Below, one piece after another: positions 31,951 through 41,111 of a stretch of 64,000 bases of DNA (its first letter is position 1; each line of letters opens with the position of its first letter). Source of the stretch: VRUE01 sp044867645 (GTDB lineage Bacteria > Actinomycetota > Thermoleophilia > Solirubrobacterales > 70-9); contig JBIOVI010000041.1 in NCBI GenBank assembly GCA_044867645.1, forward strand, positions 1 to 64,000, written 5' to 3'. The notes under the pieces are model-generated. The model did no database searches. It was not told the origin of the DNA and saw nothing but the letters and a program-made list of their open reading frames with translations. The position numbers and the translations under genes are program-made.

Positions 31951-32414
31951 CGTGCAAGCCCCCCGAAGGCCTCCATCACCTTCTGCTCGGCGATCGCCTC
32001 CATCAGGGGAACCGAGCGGTTGATCGCTGCCTCAAGGAAGTGCGCGCCCTTGTAGTGGGCCCGCGGTCGACCCTCCGCGCCGACGGCGGAGACAACGATG
32101 GTGGTCCCGCGGATCTGGAGGGCCTGAGCCCGCTTCGGGCGAATCACGTCCCGGGGCCAACCGCCGAAGTTCAAAAGGCCGGTGATGTCGTCCCCCTTAC
32201 GCGGACCGATGGTGGTCAGGTAGGCGCCACGGGCGGTGGCTTTCGTGGTGAGTGCCTGGGCGACGATCGCCGGAGCGGCGCGCTTGGCCTCGGGAAGCAC
32301 TGCGCGCTGGCCGGCCTCCTTGAGGCCCTCTTTGACCTTGTCGCGCAGGAGCTTGCGACCGGCCTTCAGAGCCTCCTTCGTCTCGAAGTTCTCCAGGCGA
32401 GCGTGGATCCTCAC
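31947..32414 (-). CDS. HK97 gp10-like tail completion protein (155 aa)
   Basis: Basic helical N-terminus then ARGAYLTTIGPRKG, GTTIVVSAVGAEGRPRAHYK and GAHFLEAAINRS, the layout of HK97 gp10-like neck proteins. GTG start coupled to the connector gene upstream. Confidence 0.7.
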   Translation of the reverse strand: MRIHARLENFETKEALKAGRKLLRDKVKEGLKEAGQRAVLPEAKRAAPAIVAQALTTKATARGAYLTTIGPRKGDDITGLLNFGGWPRDVIRPKRAQALQIRGTTIVVSAVGAEGRPRAHYKGAHFLEAAINRSVPLMEAIAEQKVMEAFGGLAR

Positions 32415-32974
32415 GGCAGGACCAATCGCTTGTAGTCACCGAGGCCGCCCCGGACGGCACTCGAGAGTGCCTCTGGCCGCTCGAAGAAACCCGCGTCGAT
32501 GTTGAAGGTGCGCTCATATGCCTGGATGTCGCGGCGAAGCCAGAGCGCGATCTGGGTCTTGGCCAGGTTCTTTACATCCTCGGGAACCGAGGGGAAACCC
32601 CACTCGCCTTTGATCGTGACCTCACACTCCCCCGGATCCGCCGCGAGCTTCAGCCATTGGTAGACAGCGTCTCGCGCGGGCAGGGGGCGGAGTGCATAGT
32701 CAGTCGCCGTCAGCGTGGATGGGTTCCCCCCCTCGACTCCGGTCCTTACCTCGACGACGCTTCGGAGGTCGTAGGGAGCGATGTTCAGGTAGATGCCACC
32801 AGGGTGTGCGAAGCGACGCTCTTCCGCAGTCTCGGTCGCCTCGAACTCGCGGTGGGTGTGGTTCCTAAACGACCGCGTGACGGCAGTGATGAACGTTTCG
32901 AGCAGCTCCTCGTCCTCAGTGTTGGGGTTTGCCTGGAGGAAGCCTTTGACTTCCTCCAGGCTGACGAGGCTCAC
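32411..32974 (-). CDS. Head-tail connector (gp6-like adaptor, 187 aa)
   Basis: N-terminal helices VSLEEVKGFLQANPNTEDEE and LLETFITAVTRSFRNHTHRE are typical of gp6-type connectors, followed by a beta domain (YLNIAPYDLRSVVEVRTGV). The GTG at 32974 overlaps the upstream TAG and is preferred over earlier starts, which add Arg/Gly-rich shadow sequence. Confidence 0.75.
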   Translation of the reverse strand: MSLVSLEEVKGFLQANPNTEDEELLETFITAVTRSFRNHTHREFEATETAEERRFAHPGGIYLNIAPYDLRSVVEVRTGVEGGNPSTLTATDYALRPLPARDAVYQWLKLAADPGECEVTIKGEWGFPSVPEDVKNLAKTQIALWLRRDIQAYERTFNIDAGFFERPEALSSAVRGGLGDYKRLVLP

Positions 32975-33528
32975 TAGGCTTTTTTGTCCTTGGACTGTTT
33001 CGAGGTCGATTTGGAGGCCTTCTTGGCTGCCGCCTCGGCCTCCTCCGCCCGCTTCTCGGCGGCGACCAGCTGCTCCTTGGTCTCCTTGAGCTCGGTCGTG
33101 GTCTCGCTGAGGGCAGCGGCGATCGCTTTCCACCGCTCGGCCGCCGGCAACCTGAGGAGGTTGTCCTGGTCGTCGGTGGGCCAACCAGGGGTCTCGCCGG
33201 CGATGACCCCATCCGGCAGGTCTGTCGGTAGCAGGCCGCCGCGATCTTGGGCCTCGTCGGCGAATACCTCGCCGAGTTCTGCGAAGACCTCGTCGTCAAG
33301 GCCGGGCAGGGCCTCCCCGAACTGCGCGACGTCGATCGTCGCTCCGGCAGGTGGGGGCGTCGTGGACTGCCCGTCGGAGGCGCCGGCGGTTGCCGGTTCA
33401 GCCGAGCGCAAACCGGTGCCCGCCGAGTCGAACCCCTCGGGGATCGGCTGGCCCTTCGGAACTAGGACGACCGTCTGGCCGAGTCCGTTGACCGTGGTGA
33501 TGTCCTCCTCCGCGATTCGCTGAGACAT
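32974..33528 (-). CDS. Head-region protein with C-terminal coiled coil (184 aa)
   Basis: Lies between capsid and connector. Disordered Pro/Thr-rich middle and a charged coiled coil (about 145-184, ending in Lys-rich KSTSKQSKDKKA). Start at ATG 33528 after GGGAG. Probably a structural or decoration protein; no family recognised. Confidence 0.6.
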   Translation of the reverse strand: MSQRIAEEDITTVNGLGQTVVLVPKGQPIPEGFDSAGTGLRSAEPATAGASDGQSTTPPPAGATIDVAQFGEALPGLDDEVFAELGEVFADEAQDRGGLLPTDLPDGVIAGETPGWPTDDQDNLLRLPAAERWKAIAAALSETTTELKETKEQLVAAEKRAEEAEAAAKKASKSTSKQSKDKKA

Positions 33529-33610
33529 GCGTAACTCCCTTCCTAAAGCGTGTGAATTCAGCACGGGCATGCAAACCCCGGCGGGCCACGAAGCCCGCCG
33601 GGGTCAGGAA

Positions 33611-34945
33611 CTACGAGCCGAGACCCGTGACTTTGCAGAAGGCCGGCGGCAGCTGGACGCCGAAGCCCGCGGTCATCTCCGCCAGGATCGCGATCAGGTT
33701 CTTGATGAAGAAGTCCGCGTGCGAGTCGGACGCCATCACCTGCGTACCTTCACGGAGCCAGAGCGTGGCCCAGTACCAGGCACCAACGATCCCCGTCCCG
33801 GCGGTCGTGGCCGCCGACACCGCGACCGGCTTCCCCCACATCTGCTCGGCGCCGGCGACGGCCGGATCACCGTAGAGGTAGCCGCCGGTGCCCGCTTTGC
33901 CGCCACCTTCGTCCCGGGAGAGACGCACGGTCTCCCAGTCCGTGGGGTAGAGCGCGATGCCAGTCGGCTCGATGAAGCCGAGCCGCATCTGGGTCATGCC
34001 TCGGTGAACCGCGTCGGCGACCGAGTCCGACCCTTTGGGCTGGCTCAGGATGTTGGGGGTGTTCAGGATCCCGAGCAGGTTGTCGCCTGCGCCATTACCG
34101 GCGACGACCTGGTTCTCGAGACGGAGCTCGAGGCCATAGCGCAACTGGCCATCGATGATCGTCCGCATCTGCCCGGCGTCCCGGAGCGCTTTCCGGGTCG
34201 TCGGCTGCCAGTGAGCGATCGTGCTCACGGCTTCGCTGATTTTCTCGAACGACAGGCCGGCCTCCGGCTTGGTGCCGGTCGCCAGCGTCGTGGCCTCCGC
34301 GACCTCCGCCGCCACGTTGACGAAGGTGTTCTGGCGGACGTACTCGATCACGTCGGATTCCGTGGTGCCGATCGTGATCAGGTCGAGCACCGTCCGCTGC
34401 CGCTGGGGCTGGGGCACGTAGCCCTTCTGCTCGGGCACGACGAACGCCCCCGCCGAAGTGGAGCTACCCCCCGTGATCAGCGAGGCGTACAGTTCCTCGA
34501 CCGACCCCTGCGCGAGGACGGAGTTGAACTTGGCCGACTCGCTGTTGAGGACCCCGGAGGCTTTCAGGGTCTTGTAGCCCTCGCCCTCCGCGGCCATCTG
34601 GCCGAGCGTCTGGATCTCCTCGGCGCTTGGACGTATCCGCCCCAGGGCCGCCCCAATGTCGGGGGTATCGCCGCCGACTTTGGGCGGCTCGCCGCCGCTC
34701 ATCGCCTTGAAGACGCCGTCGCGGACGGCCTCCAGGTCGGCGAGTTGCTCAGCGCTGGTGCTGTACTCCTTATTGATCGCGTCCATCTCTTTGAACGCCT
34801 CGGAGTCAGTGTTGTTGGCGTCCTCGCCGGCCTCCGCGAACTTTTCGCGGGCCGCCTCGAAAGCCGTCCATTTCTCCTGCGCCTCAGTGCGCTTCTCGGA
34901 GATCTGGGTGTTGACCTCCTCAAGCTTGTCTTTCAGATCGGGCAT
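33611..34945 (-). CDS. Major capsid protein, HK97 fold (444 aa)
   Basis: N-terminal ~110 residues are a charged coiled-coil delta (scaffold) domain, likely removed by the S49 protease; the rest follows the HK97 family: FVVPEQKGYVPQPQRQRTVL, IEYVRQNTFVNVAAEVAEAT, LSFEKISEAVSTIAHW, GLELRLENQVVAGNGAGDNL, YWATLWLREGTQVMASDS. Forms the icosahedral shell. Confidence 0.92.
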   Translation of the reverse strand: MPDLKDKLEEVNTQISEKRTEAQEKWTAFEAAREKFAEAGEDANNTDSEAFKEMDAINKEYSTSAEQLADLEAVRDGVFKAMSGGEPPKVGGDTPDIGAALGRIRPSAEEIQTLGQMAAEGEGYKTLKASGVLNSESAKFNSVLAQGSVEELYASLITGGSSTSAGAFVVPEQKGYVPQPQRQRTVLDLITIGTTESDVIEYVRQNTFVNVAAEVAEATTLATGTKPEAGLSFEKISEAVSTIAHWQPTTRKALRDAGQMRTIIDGQLRYGLELRLENQVVAGNGAGDNLLGILNTPNILSQPKGSDSVADAVHRGMTQMRLGFIEPTGIALYPTDWETVRLSRDEGGGKAGTGGYLYGDPAVAGAEQMWGKPVAVSAATTAGTGIVGAWYWATLWLREGTQVMASDSHADFFIKNLIAILAEMTAGFGVQLPPAFCKVTGLGS

Positions 34946-34951
34946 TGCCGA

Positions 34952-35947
34952 CTACCTTTCGTGTTGGTGTTGGGGTTGGGCAGTAGCCAGCCGTGCGATC
35001 CTCGCCTTCTCCTCCTCGGTCTCCTCGACCTTGAGAGCGGGCTTGTCGGGCGGCGTCTGGGGTGAAGTTGCGGTTGGCGCGGGTGCGCCCTCGATCGAGA
35101 CCTGAAGGGCGCCGGTCTTGCTCGCATTGGCGCCGGTCCCTGCAAGCTTGGAAACCACGCCCTCGAAAGACTCCACGCGGTCCGCCATGCCGAGCTCGAC
35201 GGCCTTCTTCGCGGTGACCATCCGGCCCTCGCCAAAGCCCGAACGAACCGCGGCCTCGCTGACGCCGCGACCTGTCGCCACGGCGGCCACGAACATCCCG
35301 TAGAAGTCGTCGACGATCTCCTGGAGGGCGGCACTCGCCTCCTCCGTCAGGGGTTCGTCTTCATTCCCCTCGACCTTGAACTTGCCGGCGCTGATGTAGG
35401 TGGGCTGCACCCCCATCCCCTCGTTGAACTTGCTCCAGTCGAGGTGCAGCAGGAAGACGCCGATCGAGCCGATCATCCCGCTCGGGGTGACGACGACTTC
35501 GTCGGCCGCCGAAGCGATGTAGTAGGCCGCCGAAGCGGCCTGGGTGTTGGCGATCGCGATGATCGGCTTGGTGCCCCGATAGCCGCGGATTTCTTCGGCG
35601 ACCTCGTCGACCAAATCCGTCGAGCCGCCAGGCGAATCGATGTCTAAGAGGATGGAGCCGATTTCCTCGCTGGCGACCGCCTCACGGAGACAGGAGCGGA
35701 AGTAGCGGAGCCCGTTGCCTCCTCCATAGAGCAGGCTCAGAAGTGACGGGCGCGCCGTGATCAGGCCGCGCAGCGAGATCACGGCGACGCCGCCGGTGAC
35801 CGGTACGTCTGCCGATGCCGCCTGCACGACTGCCTCGGTGTTCGGCTGCGCCAGCCGCGCAGCGATTAGGTTCAGGGACTCCGGTCGGACCGCCCAAGTG
35901 GTGTGATCCGGACAGGGAGCAGCAGCACGCGTCGGCGTGGACTCCAT
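34952..35947 (-). CDS. Head maturation protease, S49/SppA-like (331 aa)
   Basis: ClpP/crotonase-fold serine protease: DIDSPGGST (103-110), catalytic Ser in QAASAAYY (about S139) and the Lys in SAGKFK (about K189), giving the Ser-Lys dyad of S49 enzymes. A disordered Pro-rich C-terminus may serve in scaffold interaction. Sits between portal and capsid, as expected for prohead processing. Confidence 0.9.
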   Translation of the reverse strand: MESTPTRAAAPCPDHTTWAVRPESLNLIAARLAQPNTEAVVQAASADVPVTGGVAVISLRGLITARPSLLSLLYGGGNGLRYFRSCLREAVASEEIGSILLDIDSPGGSTDLVDEVAEEIRGYRGTKPIIAIANTQAASAAYYIASAADEVVVTPSGMIGSIGVFLLHLDWSKFNEGMGVQPTYISAGKFKVEGNEDEPLTEEASAALQEIVDDFYGMFVAAVATGRGVSEAAVRSGFGEGRMVTAKKAVELGMADRVESFEGVVSKLAGTGANASKTGALQVSIEGAPAPTATSPQTPPDKPALKVEETEEEKARIARLATAQPQHQHER

Positions 35948-35964
35948 AGGGGTATCTCCTTTGG

Positions 35965-37479
35965 TCAGGCGCCGAGCGCCGAGAAGTACTTCTTGATTGC
36001 GTCGAGGTCAGTACCGGCACTACGAACGCCCTCCTTGATCGAGAGGGCAAGCTCATGGGCGCCGAAGGCACCCTCGCCGAGGTCGTCCCGCAACTCCCGC
36101 TCGAAGCGCTCGCCGTCGAAGAGGTCCTCAAGCGGTGCACCGGCGCCAGCGCGACTGAGGACGCGATCGCGCGCTCGAGCGATGTGGGCGCCGAAGGCCT
36201 TCGTCTGCTCAGTGCCGCCCGACTCACTGCCCCCTGCTTCGGCACCGAGGGGCGTTAGGTTGTTGGCGGGGATCAACGGCTGGTTGGCCCAGGGGTGGTC
36301 GATCGCCGGAAGGCCCTCCATTTTCCGGCCCTCGTTGATGGTGTAGAGGCCGGTTTCGATGCCCTTCGTGATCGCCGGGATTCTCTTGTCCGGGTCGCCT
36401 TTCAGCTGCTCGTTCAGATCGAACTCCACGAAGTGGCCCTCAAAGGCCGGCTCGGGGTCGATCAGCTGAGCCTGGATCGTTTCCTGGATGAAGACGAGCC
36501 AAGGACCAAGCACCGTGGTGAAGAGCATCTTGTGCTGCTCGGCGATATTCGAGAAGGTCGCTTTCTCGAGGTCACCGATCATCGGTGGAGGGATGTCGTA
36601 GACGGCGGCGACCTCTTCGCGGTTCAGCTTCCGCGACTCGATCAGCTCCGCCTCCTTGGCGGTTTGGGAGAACGGCTTCCAATCCATGCCGCCACTGAGG
36701 AGCAACAGTCGGAAGGCGTTGTCGATCCCGCCGTGGGTCGATTCGACCTGGGCCCGGAGATCGTTGATCTCCTCCGGCTTGAGCTTCGTGTCTTTGTCGG
36801 CGACGAGCGCACCGGAGGGCCGGACAGCGTTGTCGAAGGAGCCGGTCGCATAGCGCTGCGCGGCGTCCTCGAGCCTGATCGTCGTGCCCAATTGCTGCAG
36901 CGGCGACACACCGAGGTCCCCGTCCGGGGCTGCCCAGGCGAAGTGCACCGCATCGGCCGGATCGAAGAAGAGGCGCTCTCCGGTTTGCCAGGTCTCCCAG
37001 TAGAGGACCCCCCCACGCTCATCCATCTGGGGAACCAAGAACCGCCAGTCGAGCGGCAGGAACGAGGTCACGGGGCCACCCCGGTTCTTCCGCACCTTCC
37101 CCAGCAGTGAGTTGCCGTGCAGAGCGGCCGGGAAGGAGATGGCCTGCTTGAGATTGAATGTAGAACCGCGCTGCCATGGCGTATGCAGGAGGTCGGGCAG
37201 GTTCCCCTTGACGACCTCTTCGCGGTTGTTCTGCGAGTCCATCGTGTAGCACTTGAGGGGCAGCCTGGAGATCTGCCGGGAGAGTTTGTTGACGTTGGTG
37301 GCGATCCAGGGCTGGGTCCGGTACAGCTGGGCGTAGGAGACCGTCAAACCACCGGTGAGCCCTACCACCCCGCCGCCGTAGCTACCGAAGGCACCTAGGG
37401 GTACCGAGGGCCTGGAGAGCGTAGATGGGCGCCCGCCGGTTGTGACGAGCTTGCCGCCGGCAGTTTCAAGAACCGTCAT
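35965..37479 (-). CDS. Portal protein, HK97 type (504 aa)
   Basis: Dodecameric DNA gate at the capsid vertex. Seen: LYRTQPWIATNVNKLSRQIS, LPLDWRFLVPQMDERGGVLY, MKFSNI-like stretch (YDIPPPMIGDLEKATFSNIA) and LGPWLVFIQETIQAQLI, all typical of HK97 portals. Overlaps the upstream gene by 14 bp. Confidence 0.92.
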   Translation of the reverse strand: MTVLETAGGKLVTTGGRPSTLSRPSVPLGAFGSYGGGVVGLTGGLTVSYAQLYRTQPWIATNVNKLSRQISRLPLKCYTMDSQNNREEVVKGNLPDLLHTPWQRGSTFNLKQAISFPAALHGNSLLGKVRKNRGGPVTSFLPLDWRFLVPQMDERGGVLYWETWQTGERLFFDPADAVHFAWAAPDGDLGVSPLQQLGTTIRLEDAAQRYATGSFDNAVRPSGALVADKDTKLKPEEINDLRAQVESTHGGIDNAFRLLLLSGGMDWKPFSQTAKEAELIESRKLNREEVAAVYDIPPPMIGDLEKATFSNIAEQHKMLFTTVLGPWLVFIQETIQAQLIDPEPAFEGHFVEFDLNEQLKGDPDKRIPAITKGIETGLYTINEGRKMEGLPAIDHPWANQPLIPANNLTPLGAEAGGSESGGTEQTKAFGAHIARARDRVLSRAGAGAPLEDLFDGERFERELRDDLGEGAFGAHELALSIKEGVRSAGTDLDAIKKYFSALGA

Positions 37480-37774
37480 CGCTCAGCACCTGGATCCACC
37501 CGATGTTCGAGCGCAGGACGACGGCTCGCCCCTTCAGCTGCTCCACCGCGGGCGCCTCCAGAAACTCCGGCGCGTCGAGGACGATGCAGTCTGGGTAGTC
37601 GGCTGCCAGCACCCCGCGGATCGCCTGGTCGTCTTTGGTGGTGACGATGACCCGACTGCGCACCAGGTCGCCCAGGTACTCCAGCTTCGGGTTCACTTTC
37701 GAGCAGCGGAGCTGGATACCGGCCACGACCAGCGCCGCCACGATGAGCGCGAGAGCCACAATGAGCGCTGTCAT
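37466..37774 (-). CDS. Membrane-anchored small protein between terminase and portal (102 aa)
   Basis: One N-terminal membrane helix (ALIVALALIVAALVVAGIQL) and a compact domain whose strand pattern (SRVIVTTKDDQAIRGVLAAD ... DCIVLDAP ... GRAVVLRSNIGWIQVL) looks Sm-like. ATG overlaps terL stop. A membrane protein inside the packaging genes is unusual; function unknown. Confidence 0.65.
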   Translation of the reverse strand: MTALIVALALIVAALVVAGIQLRCSKVNPKLEYLGDLVRSRVIVTTKDDQAIRGVLAADYPDCIVLDAPEFLEAPAVEQLKGRAVVLRSNIGWIQVLSDDGS

Positions 37775-39441
37775 GCGAGCACCGCGATCATCGGTCGCAC
37801 TCCGCCGCTGCCTTCGAGCGCTTCTTCAACCCCCATCTGCAGGGTGATGCAAGCGTCGATCAGCTTCTTCGACTTCGCCTTTGAAAACCGCCAGCCCTCT
37901 CCGACATTGACCGCGCCGGCCGAGATCACGTGCGATCGCAGTACCGGGTCGCCGTCGTGGGCCCACCTAGCTTCGTTGATCGTGTCGAAGAGCTTTTTGG
38001 ACGCTGGGATCTGCCGCGACAGCTTCTGCGGGAATTCGACCATCAAGAAACCTTCGTCCTCAAGCTCCTCGGGATCGAAGAGATGCGGGTCGTAAATGAC
38101 GCCAAGGACTTCTCCTTTGGTATCGCGGATGTCGCGAATGTGCTCGCGGACGAGGGACTGGCGGATCGTCTCCTCGTCGATCAGTTCGTGTGCGGCGGGC
38201 TGCGGGCGGCCGGCCACCTTGATCCGGCGAGCCCAGACGTGGGCCTTCGGGATCAACTTCTTGCGCTCGTCGTCTAGGTAGAGCTGGGTGACGGCGCAGC
38301 CGTCGGACTTCTGCGCGTAGTCGACGATGACCCAGCGGGCTGCGTCGTCGGGGATGGTGGAGCCGTCGTTGAGCCCGTCCCAGATCTCGGCTTTGATCAG
38401 CGCGTCCGCAGCCTGGGCCCAGACGTTTGCGCGGTAACGCTGAAAAGTCGAAGGCTCGAGGGTCTCATGACCGTCTTCGAGACCGGCGACCGTGACAAAC
38501 GATGCGGGGTTGGCGAGCTTGACGACCTCCATGTCGTCGAGGTCGTCGTCGGAGTTGCAAGCCCACTCCAACATGCAGGTATTGCCGGAGGGGGCTTCGA
38601 TGATTGTGAGCCGTCCGTCCTGGTGATGGACCGGCACCCCGCGGGAGTTGATCTTCAGTTCCCGCCTAACGATGCCGCCGGTCTCCTCGTAGTCGTACAT
38701 CTTCGCCCGCTTGATCCCGAGCGTCGACATCTCCTCGTCGTGACCGGCGGTGGAGATCGTGACGACCAGGCCGCCGCGCTTGAAGGTCGCCGAGCGAAGG
38801 GCCGTATAAAGGGAATCGTTGTCGTGTGCGTGGAGCTCGTCGATCAGCGCCAACGACGGGTTGTAGGAGTGGCGCTTGCCGCCGCCTTTCGACTGGTCGG
38901 AGGCGAGCACCTTGATGAAACCTTGGTCGCGCTTGGACCGGATTTCCCGCCTCGACTTCCGAACGTCGAGAACCGCTTCGAGCTCGGGCTCGGACTCGAC
39001 GAAGTGTTTGGCGAACCGATACATCGTGTCCGCCTGCTCCTTGTCGGCGGCACCGATGAAGCACTCCGCGTTGTCGGTGACGAGCAGGTGGAAGACCGCC
39101 AGGGCAGCGAAGAGCAGCGTCTTGCCGTTCCCCTTCGGCAGCAGGACGAGCAGCTCGGCCCGGCCCGTCTTGAACGCCATCTTTATGATGAACCGCTCGA
39201 ACGGCTCCAGCCGCAGCGGTTTCGGAGGCCCGCTGTACGTCACCTCGGTGACCGGCAGCGTCAACAGCTCGGCGAACCACACGAAGAACTCGTAGTTCCA
39301 CTTCAGCTTTCCGGCCGGCCGCTTTGCCGGCCGCCTACTCGAGGCCGAACTTGCCCCCTTTCTCCGCCCGCTTCTTTTCGATTTGGTGCTGCTCGCGGGC
39401 TTTCGGCGTGAGGAGGAGGTCTTTTGCGTACTCGTGGGCAT
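37771..39441 (-). CDS. terL: Terminase large subunit (556 aa)
   Basis: ATPase and nuclease that packages phage DNA. Walker A LLPKGNGKT (about 100-108), Walker B SLALIDELHAH (D201, E202), nuclease acidic residues in VIVDYAQKSDG (D374) and VIYDPH (D451). The first 45 residues are a basic low-complexity stretch overlapping terS by 107 bp, so the true start could be later than ATG 39441, but no other start codon is in frame before the conserved core. Confidence 0.92.
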   Translation of the reverse strand: MPTSTQKTSSSRRKPASSTKSKRSGRRKGASSASSRRPAKRPAGKLKWNYEFFVWFAELLTLPVTEVTYSGPPKPLRLEPFERFIIKMAFKTGRAELLVLLPKGNGKTLLFAALAVFHLLVTDNAECFIGAADKEQADTMYRFAKHFVESEPELEAVLDVRKSRREIRSKRDQGFIKVLASDQSKGGGKRHSYNPSLALIDELHAHDNDSLYTALRSATFKRGGLVVTISTAGHDEEMSTLGIKRAKMYDYEETGGIVRRELKINSRGVPVHHQDGRLTIIEAPSGNTCMLEWACNSDDDLDDMEVVKLANPASFVTVAGLEDGHETLEPSTFQRYRANVWAQAADALIKAEIWDGLNDGSTIPDDAARWVIVDYAQKSDGCAVTQLYLDDERKKLIPKAHVWARRIKVAGRPQPAAHELIDEETIRQSLVREHIRDIRDTKGEVLGVIYDPHLFDPEELEDEGFLMVEFPQKLSRQIPASKKLFDTINEARWAHDGDPVLRSHVISAGAVNVGEGWRFSKAKSKKLIDACITLQMGVEEALEGSGGVRPMIAVLA

Positions 39442-39712
39442 CTCGCTCGGCCTCGCGTGCGGTCTTGACGTTGGGGTGTTGGACGAGCTGGCCCTGCGAA
39501 CCCTCGGCCGTCAACTTGACCTTGCCCCTGCTCCGGGGCAAGCCCTCCCGGGCCAGGCGGGCTCGTTCCATGGCTCGCACATATCGCTCGAGCGTGGGCA
39601 TGTCGGACTCGCGCCAGGTGCTCTGTTCCTCCAGCTGTTTCTGGGTCTTTTTCCAGAGCGCCTTCGACTCGGCGTCGAGATCCTGAGGAGGGGGATATTT
39701 GGCGCGTGGCAC
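39335..39712 (-). CDS. terS: Terminase small subunit, P27 family type (125 aa)
   Basis: Helical protein (SKALWKKTQKQLEEQSTWRE, LERYVRAMERARLAREGL) upstream of terL, matching P27-type small terminases in length and order. Recognises the packaging site. Confidence 0.75.
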   Translation of the reverse strand: MPRAKYPPPQDLDAESKALWKKTQKQLEEQSTWRESDMPTLERYVRAMERARLAREGLPRSRGKVKLTAEGSQGQLVQHPNVKTAREAERDAHEYAKDLLLTPKAREQHQIEKKRAEKGGKFGLE

Positions 39713-39850
39713 GCCTAAATCCGGATCGGAACGGGATCGGAAAGGAACATCCGCCGTGCGCGCGCGCGTCTATAGTGAGCCGCCAGCAAAAACCGACCGA
39801 ATCCGAGATTTTCGTTTCCGTGACTACAGGCGAAGCTGTATAGGGGGCCC
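39713..39850. other. Gap before terS, candidate cos/pac region
   Basis: 138 bp without a gene between HNH and terS, a usual place for cos. Contains a TACAG-gcgaag-CTGTA hairpin, a GGGGCCCC palindrome and an alternating CG run (GCGCGCGCG). No overhang can be defined from sequence alone. Confidence 0.35.
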
Positions 39851-40198
39851 CTAGAGATTTTTGACCCCCCCTCCCTGGCGCCGACGTCGACAGTGGCGTC
39901 GGAGGTGACAGTTACGGCATCGCGTACGCAAGTTCGTGTCATCGTTGGTCCCACCTTCCTCAAGCGGGATCTCGTGGTCGACTTCGAGGTCGATCGAGGA
40001 TCCACACCGCTTGCCGTCAATAAGTTCGATGCAGCGATAGCCGTCTCGGCGCTTGATCCTGTCCTTGATCGCCGTCCATTCCCAGCCGGACTTGACGCCG
40101 CGGCGCTCCTGCTCGTACTGCTTGCGGTGTTCCGGGCACCGCGACTCCTTACTCAGGTTGCCGCAGCCCGGCTCAAGACAGCGTCGAACCGGGCTCAC
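39851..40198 (-). CDS. HNH endonuclease (115 aa)
   Basis: Zinc knuckles CLEPGC and C-x2-H at the N-terminus, HNH core VDHEIPLEEGGTNDDTNL with RCRNCH. HNH proteins next to terminase assist genome end cleavage in many HK97-type phages. GTG start overlaps the oxidoreductase stop (GTGA), which ties packaging to the sugar genes. Confidence 0.85.
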   Translation of the reverse strand: MSPVRRCLEPGCGNLSKESRCPEHRKQYEQERRGVKSGWEWTAIKDRIKRRDGYRCIELIDGKRCGSSIDLEVDHEIPLEEGGTNDDTNLRTRCRNCHLRRHCRRRRQGGGVKNL

Positions 40199-41028
40199 GC
40201 AGAAGCAAGACTGCGGTCGGCAGCAGCTGCTACCTGTGATCGAAGGCCAAGGTCGAGAACAACTCGGGCTTCGCCAGTGCTGACACCTTCGCCCTGGAGA
40301 AAGGCCTGCCACTGCAGCGAAAGCGGCTCCCGCCTTAACACGTCCATCTCCTGACAGCCATCCCCCGTAGTGAGCACGAGGCTTTGCCGCTGGTAGTCCA
40401 GCTCGGCGATGCCCTTGGTGCCCACGATGGTGAGACAGCGCTGCTTTTTTTCGTGGAGGTGGGAAGCGATTAGGGTTGCGGTGCCGCTGGAGAGGCGAAG
40501 GGTTGCGGTAATGCTGCCCTCGGTAGCGGTGGCCTCTTCGACGTGAGGCCACATGCCGAGGAAGCGCAGCACGTCAAGGTCGTGGGTCAAGAGATCGAGC
40601 GCTGGCCCAGTGTGTGGACAGCGTGGCTTGAGGCCGAGGCGCTTGGCCGTGACGTGGCGGACCTCGCCGATCATGGGTAGCGACTCCTTCAGCAGGTGAA
40701 CCGCTGGGTTCCACCGCTCCGTGTAGCCGATACACACTCGCCGCGCCGTCTCTATCTCGGTCTGGAGGATGAGCTGCGCCTGCTCAAGATCGGAGGCCAT
40801 CGGCTTCTCGATCATCACATCCATGCCGAGGCGCATAGCGATGGCTGCCTCGGTCGCCAGGTCTCCCGGTGGGATCGCAATTACAGCGAAGTCAGCGAGG
40901 GTCGTCGTGCCGAGGCGGCGGTAGTCGCCGTTTACCGGATCCACCGTCGCCACCTCTACACCGAGGCGGCGCAGAGTGCGAGCGTGATGGTGACCCATGA
41001 CGCCATTGCCCACGACAAGGGCTTTCAC
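40195..41028 (-). CDS. Gfo/Idh/MocA-family sugar oxidoreductase (277 aa)
   Basis: N-terminal Rossmann fold (VVGNGVMGHHHARTLRRLG, residues 5-22) and the family EKP motif (EKPMASDLE, 74-82) for NAD(P)-dependent oxidation/reduction of sugars or sugar nucleotides. The C-terminal domain is shorter than in typical 330-390 aa members. GTG start coupled to the 28-aa gene. Forms a cassette with the glycosyltransferase and acyltransferase upstream. Confidence 0.85.
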   Translation of the reverse strand: MKALVVGNGVMGHHHARTLRRLGVEVATVDPVNGDYRRLGTTTLADFAVIAIPPGDLATEAAIAMRLGMDVMIEKPMASDLEQAQLILQTEIETARRVCIGYTERWNPAVHLLKESLPMIGEVRHVTAKRLGLKPRCPHTGPALDLLTHDLDVLRFLGMWPHVEEATATEGSITATLRLSSGTATLIASHLHEKKQRCLTIVGTKGIAELDYQRQSLVLTTGDGCQEMDVLRREPLSLQWQAFLQGEGVSTGEARVVLDLGLRSQVAAAADRSLASA

Positions 41029-41111
41029 TGTGATGCCTCGTCGAAGGGCTGCTCCGTGAGGAGGGGGTCTACGAGCCCGTCGCCGCGCTCAACGATCTCG
41101 GCAGCAGTCAT
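41025..41111 (-). CDS. Tiny phage ORF (28 aa)
   Basis: Acidic peptide (GDGLVDPLLTEQPFDEASQ). The ATG overlaps the previous stop and its TGA overlaps the next GTG, so it is well placed to be translated; function unknown. Confidence 0.45.
   Translation of the reverse strand: MTAAEIVERGDGLVDPLLTEQPFDEASQ

Noticed and set aside
33527..35065. 512-aa plus-strand open frame
   Set aside because: It is antisense to the capsid and protease genes; composition (Gly/Arg/Leu rich, no domain) is that of a GC-rich shadow frame.
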